Positions 1 through 5,400 of a stretch of 7,877 nucleotides of DNA are shown piece by piece. Each line of letters opens with the position of its first letter. The first letter of the stretch is position 1. Source of the DNA: Flavobacterium sp. (GTDB lineage: Bacteria > Bacteroidota > Bacteroidia > Flavobacteriales > Flavobacteriaceae); the NCBI RefSeq assembly GCF_003525665.1, contig NZ_DQDX01000084.1, positions 2,791 through 10,667 on the forward strand. The letters are read 5' to 3'. A model generated the notes under the pieces. That model did not search any database, was not told the DNA's origin, and was given only the letters and a program-made list of their open reading frames with translations. Position numbers and translations under genes: made by a program.

Positions 1-9
1 CTTTAGATA

Positions 10-366
10 ATGAAAAAAATAGATCCGTTAACGTCAGAGGAGTTTATTGCGAAAAAGAAATCGCAGCGATTTGCAACACCAGAAAATCGAATTAAATATA
101 ATAATCAATTGGCAACAGACTTAAGAGAAAGTAGAGCAATTATTGATAAAAAGATAAACTTAAATCATAGAATTCTATTAAAAGAACTTGATGGCAAAGA
201 TGAAGTAATACTGCACGAAATGTATTTAGAAGGAAGAGGATTTAGTTTCGTTGTTTTTAATCATATTGTGGAACATCAAGGAGTAAATAGAAATTGCATC
301 TATGAATTCATTATAATTATTTTAGAAAATAATCATATAAAAATTATTCGAAATGAAAGATTTTAG
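10..366 (+). CDS. Hypothetical 118-aa cytoplasmic protein
   Basis: I do not recognise a characterised family. The protein is charged and Lys/Asn/Ile-rich. It has no signal peptide and no clear membrane segment, although residues 100-105 (FIIIIL) form a strongly hydrophobic strand-like stretch. The N-terminal half (about 8-48) looks helical and basic. Residues 75-87 include a GRGFSF turn followed by a hydrophobic stretch, which together with the C-terminal strands suggests a small alpha/beta fold. The ATG is preceded by only nine bases, so the promoter lies outside the window. The last 14 bases overlap the start of the next gene, which suggests translational coupling and a two-gene unit. GC is around one third, between that of the helicase gene and the secreted-protein genes. 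No function is proposed. It is probably a lineage-restricted protein of flavobacteria. Confidence 0.7.
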   Translation: MKKIDPLTSEEFIAKKKSQRFATPENRIKYNNQLATDLRESRAIIDKKINLNHRILLKELDGKDEVILHEMYLEGRGFSFVVFNHIVEHQGVNRNCIYEFIIIILENNHIKIIRNERF

Positions 367-544
367 AAACTTACAGACTATTGATAACTCTTTAGATTAT
401 CAAAACCTCCAGGTGCAAAATTTGCAATTGCAACATAACAATAAACTATTAAAAAACATTTTGATAGGAACAGCTATTATTTGTATCGTAATACTATCTG
501 TTAACCATTACATAGAAAATAAAAAAGAAGAAGTAACGTACTAA
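353..544 (+). CDS. Small single-pass membrane protein, 63 aa
   Basis: This short protein has a Gln/Leu/Asn-rich, probably coiled-coil N-terminus (about residues 7-34, with a repeated NLQ pattern). A hydrophobic helix follows at about residues 36-50, and the tail is short and charged (ENKKEE). The N-terminus is not a cleavable signal peptide, so the likely topology is one membrane anchor with the coiled coil on one side. Its ATG lies inside the 3' end of the upstream 118-aa gene (14-bp overlap), so the two are probably co-translated and may act together. It could be a small membrane tether or assembly partner, but no family is recognised. A real gene is supported by the overlap arrangement and the clean domain logic, not by homology that I can see. 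Confidence 0.6.
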   Translation: MKDFRNLQTIDNSLDYQNLQVQNLQLQHNNKLLKNILIGTAIICIVILSVNHYIENKKEEVTY

Positions 545-570
545 AGCTTCCTTTTGAATAGATGAGCTAT

Positions 571-780
571 CTATTAAATAATAGGAAAAGCGTATTGTTT
601 TCTATTGAAATAATTTAGATTTCAAATACATTTTATTTATTACATCAACTTATAGAAAACTATTGAAAAAGTAATAGTAAAAATGTATTGTTTTGTATTG
701 AATCGTTAGATAATTCCAATACTTGTCCTTGAATAAAAAAACCAACAAATGCTATTGAATAATAGTAAAATTGTTATTAG
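571..780. repeat. Degenerate ~90-bp tandem repeat, three units
   Basis: Units begin at 571, 660 and 752, a spacing of 89 and 92 bases. Each opens with a small dyad of the form CTATT(A/G)...AATAG, followed by G/T and AAAA. Units 1 and 2 then share an 18-base block (592-609 and 685-702, 17 of 18 identical) reading GTATTGTTTT followed by C/G and TATTGAA. Both continue with a TTAGAT element and an AATAC element at similar offsets. Unit 3 keeps the dyad, the AAAA and the TTAGAT element but loses the middle block. Further CTATT starts at 836 and 922 fit the same spacing, but they are too short to count as units. The repeat has no coding potential. It could be an array of small structured RNAs, an old duplicated regulatory element or a decayed mobile repeat. 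Confidence 0.5.
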
Positions 781-846
781 TAAACACAAAATTAGATTCG
801 AAAAAAAACAACATAAACAGAATTCATAATACGACCTATTAAAGAA

Positions 847-860
847 GCAAATTAATTTGC
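847..860. promoter_or_regulatory. Perfect 14-bp palindrome
   Basis: The sequence GCAAATTAATTTGC is its own reverse complement, and a second short dyad (TGCAT-AA-ATGCA, 858-869) overlaps its right end. A palindrome of this size is a typical footprint for a dimeric repressor. However, it sits in a convergent intergenic region with no gene start next to it, so an operator role is uncertain. It could equally be chance in AT-rich DNA. Confidence 0.25.
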
Positions 861-908
861 ATAAATGCAGCTAAATTTGAATTGACTTGTTAGGAATTTA
901 ATAGCAAC

Positions 909-938
909 TTGTAACGATTTACTATTGTTTTGTTACAA
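909..938 (-). terminator. Possible 3' hairpin of the minus-strand unit
   Basis: Seven-base arms TTGTAAC (909-915) and GTTACAA (932-938) flank a 16-base loop, starting 14 bases beyond the stop codon of the small secreted protein gene. Read on the minus strand it has no following U-run and the loop is long. At best it is a weak 3'-end structure rather than a canonical intrinsic terminator. Confidence 0.2.
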
Positions 939-951
939 AATCTATAATAAA

Positions 952-1164
952 TCAATCTTCCCAACCGCATAAAGTTAGTCCTATAGCTTTCGCATCTTTA
1001 ATAGTTTTTTTTACTACTGTATGCTTACATGCATTTAATCCGCGGCAGGTTTCTTTGTAATGGTATTTTGTTGCTCCTTTGCTTTGGCATACATATACAT
1101 CATCTATAGTTTTTGTAAACGAATTAAAAACCAGAAAAGAAAAAAGGATTAATAGTTTTTTCAT
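952..1164 (-). CDS. Small secreted Cys/His-rich protein, 70 aa
   Basis: The N-terminus MKKLLILFSFLVFNSF is a short Sec-type signal peptide, with cleavage probably around residues 15-19. The mature part of roughly 50 residues contains four cysteines (C26, C40, C46, C66) and two histidines (H35, H48) in an ordered pattern: VYVC, then KYHYKETCRGL, then CKH, and finally an Ala-x3-Gly-x2-LCGWED ending. The YH-x3-C...C arrangement resembles the small Ada-like or nuclease-tail metal-binding modules that read YH-x3-C. Here the terminal CxxC is replaced by a single C66, so zinc binding or two disulfides are both possible. The gene starts 11 bases after the lipoprotein gene stops and is almost certainly co-transcribed with it. 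I recognise the pattern as a recurring small Bacteroidota protein, but I know of no assigned function. Confidence 0.75.
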   Translation of the reverse strand: MKKLLILFSFLVFNSFTKTIDDVYVCQSKGATKYHYKETCRGLNACKHTVVKKTIKDAKAIGLTLCGWED

Positions 1165-1175
1165 ACGTAAATGTA

Positions 1176-1577
1176 TTAATTTTTTACCACGATTTCATAT
1201 TCGTTACCATCATCATCTATTCCCAAAAGTTTTCCGTAACCTATCCATTCGGTAGTGATTTCTATTTCGTTACCTTCTAAATAGGTTAAGGTTCCTTTAC
1301 CATATTTTCCTGCCACGTTGATGTTGCCTTCTAATTCATTTCCTTCAACATCAGTAGCAATTACATCATAATTGTATTGATAATCTCCCGATTCACCTGT
1401 TCGGTATTCGTATTGGTAGGTTGTATCTTCATGGTGATTGGTAACCGAGTCAATAGTTATTTCTTCTGCTGATTCTGGTAAAAGGTTTTGCGGACTTGCT
1501 GTTTCTTTTTTTCTACAGTTTGATAATAATAGGATTGAAGCAGTTGATAAGAATAGAAATTGTAGTGTTTTTTTCAT
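1176..1577 (-). CDS. Predicted lipoprotein, 133 aa, beta-rich
   Basis: Residues 1-20 are a lipoprotein signal peptide ending in a lipobox-like L-S-N-C, with C21 as the predicted lipidated cysteine. It should be anchored in a membrane, probably the outer membrane or periplasmic face. A charged, low-complexity linker (about 22-50) leads to a beta-rich domain (about 53-131) dominated by Tyr, Gly, Asn and acidic residues. That domain contains repeated turns of the type EGN or DGN (residues 78-80, 101-103 and 123-125) and an EWIGYGKL segment near 110-117. The repeated turn motif suggests a small beta-barrel or beta-sandwich, and no catalytic motif is apparent. It lies 68 bases downstream of the EEP-family gene and 11 bases upstream of the small Cys/His protein, so the last two likely form one unit. 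The function is unknown. Confidence 0.75.
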   Translation of the reverse strand: MKKTLQFLFLSTASILLLSNCRKKETASPQNLLPESAEEITIDSVTNHHEDTTYQYEYRTGESGDYQYNYDVIATDVEGNELEGNINVAGKYGKGTLTYLEGNEIEITTEWIGYGKLLGIDDDGNEYEIVVKN

Positions 1578-1622
1578 GACTACTGTGTTTTTGTAAAAAT
1601 AATAATAGCACTAGTTTATATT

Positions 1623-1638
1623 TTACGGAAAACCGTAA
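1623..1638 (-). terminator. Hairpin after the EEP gene, weak terminator
   Basis: A perfect 6-bp stem (TTACGG and CCGTAA) with a 4-base loop begins seven bases past the EEP-family stop codon. Read on the minus strand it is followed by AATATAAAC rather than a T-run. It is therefore a weak or Rho-assisted terminator at best. Its position between the EEP gene and the lipoprotein gene supports separate units. A convincing promoter for the lipoprotein gene was not found in the remaining bases. Confidence 0.35.
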
Positions 1639-1645
1639 TTACTTA

Positions 1646-2446
1646 TTAATTGATTGAAAATGTAATAGCAATAGGAATGTGATCGGAGATTATTCTTGCT
1701 TGTTTTAGGGTTTTAAAATTGGTGTAGAAAAGGATGGCTTCTGTTTTTGATATTGTTATATTGTTTTTTTTGTACCAAATATTATCAAATTCTGATGCGA
1801 GGCAATTGTCGCTTTTGCATTCTTGCTTAAGTGATGTTTTTTGATTGATGAATGCCGATTGATAGCCCATTTTTTTCAACGGATTGAAAACGGTGTGTGA
1901 CTGCGGACAATTGAAATCGCCTACAAAGAGTAAGTTTAGATTAGGATATTGCGCAGGTAAATATTTGAAGTATTTGATTTCGGTTTCGGGTTGTTTCTTT
2001 TTGGTTATGGCGTGAAAGTTGACGAGTGTAAATTGCTTGTTGTTGTATTCGAATGTGCCATAGAATGGTTCTCTATCTATCTCCAGATGGTACTTTTTCT
2101 CTAGCCATACTGTACCAATTTTCTTGACTTTGGCTGTTTTCCAGAGAAAGGCATACCGTTCTACTTTGTAGGCGCTACTGCTTGTAGGATCACTTATTAC
2201 ATAATCCCATTTTGCTCCTTTTCTATTGAGTTCGTCGGCTAATTGTGCTACTGCTTGTGCGCCACCATCGCCTGCAACTACTTCTTGCAAAGCCACAACA
2301 TCATAATTTTTAATTGTGTTTGCGATGAAACTAATTGTTGTATCTGACTTGGAACTGCCCAAATTTTCTACATTCCAGGAAAGGAGTTTTACTTGCGAGA
2401 AAGAAAACTGAAAAAGCAATAACAATAAAAAGAAAAGTTTTTTCAT
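1646..2446 (-). CDS. Secreted endonuclease/exonuclease/phosphatase (DNase I-like) family protein
   Basis: This 266-aa protein starts at the ATG at 2446, which opens directly into a Sec signal peptide (MKKLFFLLLLLFQFSFS, cleavage before Q18). The reading frame can be extended to a TTG at 2470, but that would put eight residues with two charged pairs and a Cys in front of the signal peptide, so ATG is preferred. EEP-fold motifs appear in order: LLSWNVENLG (N25), ALQEVV (catalytic E55), ERYAFLWK (about 96-103), a DREPFYGTF segment typical of bacterial DNase I-like proteins, NFHA (H145), VGDFN (D177, N179) and the terminal SDHIPI (D255, H256). All key Mg-binding and catalytic positions are present, so it should be an active phosphodiesterase, most simply an extracellular or periplasmic DNase. 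Two cysteines in ECKSDNC may form a disulfide. A promoter inside the preceding gene (2509-2538) suggests independent transcription. Sampled base composition is clearly richer in GC than the helicase gene. Confidence 0.88.
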   Translation of the reverse strand: MKKLFFLLLLLFQFSFSQVKLLSWNVENLGSSKSDTTISFIANTIKNYDVVALQEVVAGDGGAQAVAQLADELNRKGAKWDYVISDPTSSSAYKVERYAFLWKTAKVKKIGTVWLEKKYHLEIDREPFYGTFEYNNKQFTLVNFHAITKKKQPETEIKYFKYLPAQYPNLNLLFVGDFNCPQSHTVFNPLKKMGYQSAFINQKTSLKQECKSDNCLASEFDNIWYKKNNITISKTEAILFYTNFKTLKQARIISDHIPIAITFSIN

Positions 2447-2482
2447 AAAACAGTCAATTTTGTATTTCAAAACTTTCTAATA

Positions 2483-5400
2483 TTAATTCTTTATTTCCAT
2501 TATTTCAACAAAATTATCCAAATTTCCTACCTTAACAATATCTCCAACTGAATGTCCAATAAGAGAAATTGCAAGAGCAGATTTGAAATATATTTTTTGC
2601 AAACCTTTATTTAGGTCATTTACATTGTTTTCTGTTTCAACAATTTGAACACTTATATCTTTTCCATTATTTACATACTTCACTTTTATTTTACTTCCCA
2701 ATTTTATTTCGTTTTTAAATAATTTGGTTTGTACATTAGTTTCAGTATTTATTGATTTGACTATTTCGACTTCTTTTTCATTTTCCAAATATGAAGATTG
2801 AGTATTATTGTTCTCAATCAATTCTATATCATCTGTAAATGCAAAAGCTGTGTTTGAATAATCTACAAATTCCTTTTTATTTGATGATTCTACATTTTTG
2901 ATGAAATCAATTAGCTTGGTTGTTTCTCGACTTGTATTTCTCCACCAATTTGTACTCCAAATCCTATGAAAGACAAAACCGTGTTCTTCTAATATTTTTT
3001 GTCGATGTCTGTCGTACAAATAAGCTTCTTGACTTGAATGATATTTTGCTCCATCACATTCGATAGCAATTTTTGGAATGCCAATAATTTTTGGGTCATA
3101 TACTATGTCAATTCTAAAACCCGCAAATTGCAATTGTGGAATTAACTTTTCTGTTCCTAACTTTTCTGCTAAACTTTGATAAACTTCTTCTTCAAAAGGA
3201 GATTCTAAATCTCCCCCAATGAAAGAATCATAACTTGCACTTTTGCTTGTATTTTCTGAGAGTGTTGTTAAAACTGAAATTCTTAAATCATTGTTTTTTT
3301 CGCTTATTGCTTTGCAATAAGCCAAATAGGCAAAGAAAACTGCTCTTTTATTATTTGAACCTTCAACGGTCAAATATTCTTTATAATTCATAAATACTTG
3401 TTCAGGAATAGATGAACAAACATAAATTTTAAATTTGGCTCTTGTAATAATTACATTTAATAGTTTGTAGCCTTTTGAGTGATTTATTGGGCCAAATCTT
3501 TGAGAAAATTTTCTGTCTTTTCCAATTCCATATGTTGTTGAAAGAATTATAACGTCTCGTTCGTCTCCTTGAATATTCTCAAGATTTTTAATGAACATTC
3601 CGTTTTCTTCTAACTCTTGAATTTTGGCATTAAATTCTTCATATTTAGAAAATTTTTGTCTTTCTAAAATTTTACTTTTAATATGATTTCTTTGGGCAAT
3701 ATTGAAAGTTGCAATTCCAAGTGTTGGATATTCTCCATTTGGTAATCTATTAATATTATTTTCAATTATTGATAAAACCATTTCCGCTTCTGCATCATTA
3801 ATATGTTCGGAAAATGTTCCACCTGTTTGGATGAACTTTATTGGAGTATATTCAAAATTATTTGGTAATGGTTTTAATCTTTGATTGTAAAATGCATAAT
3901 TGGAGAAATCAATTAAAAATGGATGTCTTGAACGATAGTGAAAGTCTAAATGTTTTCTTTGAAAATTTAACTCCGAAGCAAAGTCAAGCAAAGATTCACA
4001 AGACAATAAAATATTATCTTTATCTACTACAATTTCATTTTCTTCTTCCAAATCATCTTCATCATCAACAGAGCCGTCAAATACTTTACTAAAATAATTT
4101 GATGGTGGCATTTGATGTTCGTCTCCAGCAATGACAATTTGTTTTCCTTTTAAAATTGCTGGTAAGTTATCTTCAAGTCTTAACTGACTTGCCTCGTCAA
4201 ACATTACAATATCAAAATATCCATTCATTCCTTTGAAAAGATTACTTGCAACATCAGGAGAAGTTAATACTATTGGGAAAAAATTTGTAAACAGATTAGA
4301 ATCATACTGAACAATTTGTCTTAACGATAGTCTTTTAAATCTATTACTACTTCGTTTGTTATAAAGATTTTCAACAGAAAGATTATTGTTCCTTTGCTCA
4401 AATTCTCTAGTTGAATCAATTTGTTTTGAAAACCAAAAATCCTTTATAAATTTTAGTTGTTCATTTTCAATTCCTTTTAAGGCTTTATCAAGTTCTATAT
4501 GTTCATTATCGTTAGTTGGCAAATGTATATTTGCAGATTCTACCAACATTGAATTTAGATAATGGATTAAAAATGACTTTCTCCAATTAGCTTTATTCTT
4601 GAGTTCAGTGACTAATTTTTTGTTTGTTTCAGTAAGATTATTGTAAAATTGAAACCATCTAAATTCATAGGAAAATAAATCATTTTCGTTTGAAAAGTAT
4701 TCTTTTTTACTATTGTTAAGTATTTCTACTTCGTATAATAATTTGTTTAAATTATTTGAATTGACATTTTTAGTAGTCCAATTTTCGGTATTTATAATCT
4801 TTTTTAATTCATTTGCTTCGGATTGTAGAAGTGTTAATTTTTCTGATTTGTATTCTTCATTGTCAAATGTCAATGTGTTTATTTCTTGATATTCTTTTTC
4901 AACTTTATCATTAAAGGTTGAATTGATTAACTCATTTGCTTTTTTAACATCATTTAACCTCGAAAAATTTGATTTAATTGAGCTTGCCAGCTCAATTAAA
5001 TCTAGATCTTTTGAGTTTTTTAAATGATTTTCAAAATCTAAAAATAGAACTTGAATCTGATTTTGGTCTTGTAATGTTTTCTTTTTAGATTTAGAAAAAA
5101 AGGCTAAAGCGTTATAAATAATACCGTTTGTTTTCTGTTCATCTAAAAAGTCTAAATTTTCTTTATGAGTTTCAATAATAGTTGAAATAGAATTATGAAT
5201 ATCAGCACAACTGTCAAGTTGTGCTGATATTTGTTTTTTTCTTGACTGTACATATTCATTTTTGAAATCACTTTCGAGTTGTTTTATTCTCTTAAAAGAC
5301 TTTAAATATTTTTCAAATGATTCGTCAATTTCTTGCTCGATTTTGAATGGATTATCTCCAACAAATTTTTTAGGATTTATAAATGAATTTGATTCAAACT

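Larger units (their letters stand above)
545..951. other. Gene-free convergent intergenic region
   Basis: About 400 bases lie between the end of the plus-strand pair and the end of the minus-strand genes. I see no plausible coding region here on either strand. It holds a degenerate tandem repeat (571-780, with weaker traces to about 930), a perfect palindrome (847-860) and a possible hairpin near the end of the minus-strand transcript (909-938). No strong intrinsic terminator for the plus-strand pair was found. A TAAATTTG box at 872-879 lacks a correctly spaced -33 element. Confidence 0.7.

Noticed and set aside
571..780. Possible CRISPR array
   Set aside because: The units are degenerate and similar throughout their length, with no constant repeat alternating with unique spacers of fixed size, and no cas gene is present.
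787..794. TAATTTTG box on the minus strand
   Set aside because: No TTG lies at a usable distance and there is nothing to transcribe except the repeat region.
872..879. TAAATTTG box as a promoter on the plus strand
   Set aside because: It has no TTG at 17-20 bases upstream and no gene follows on that strand.
1578..1645. Promoter for the lipoprotein gene
   Set aside because: TATTTTTA comes within one base of TAnnTTTG, but no TTG lies at the right spacing, so I did not list it.
1646..2446. EEP nuclease as a third member of the helicase cassette
   Set aside because: It has a signal peptide, different base composition and its own predicted promoter, so joint action with the cytoplasmic pair is unlikely.
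3491..3530. Perfect palindrome AGAAAATTTTCT in the helicase gene
   Set aside because: It has no loop and consists of A/T runs, which arise readily by chance at this base composition.
3702..4092. Two overlapping plus-strand open frames (60 and 83 codons)
   Set aside because: Both lie wholly inside the conserved helicase core on the opposite strand, have no recognisable protein character and are shadows of the real gene.
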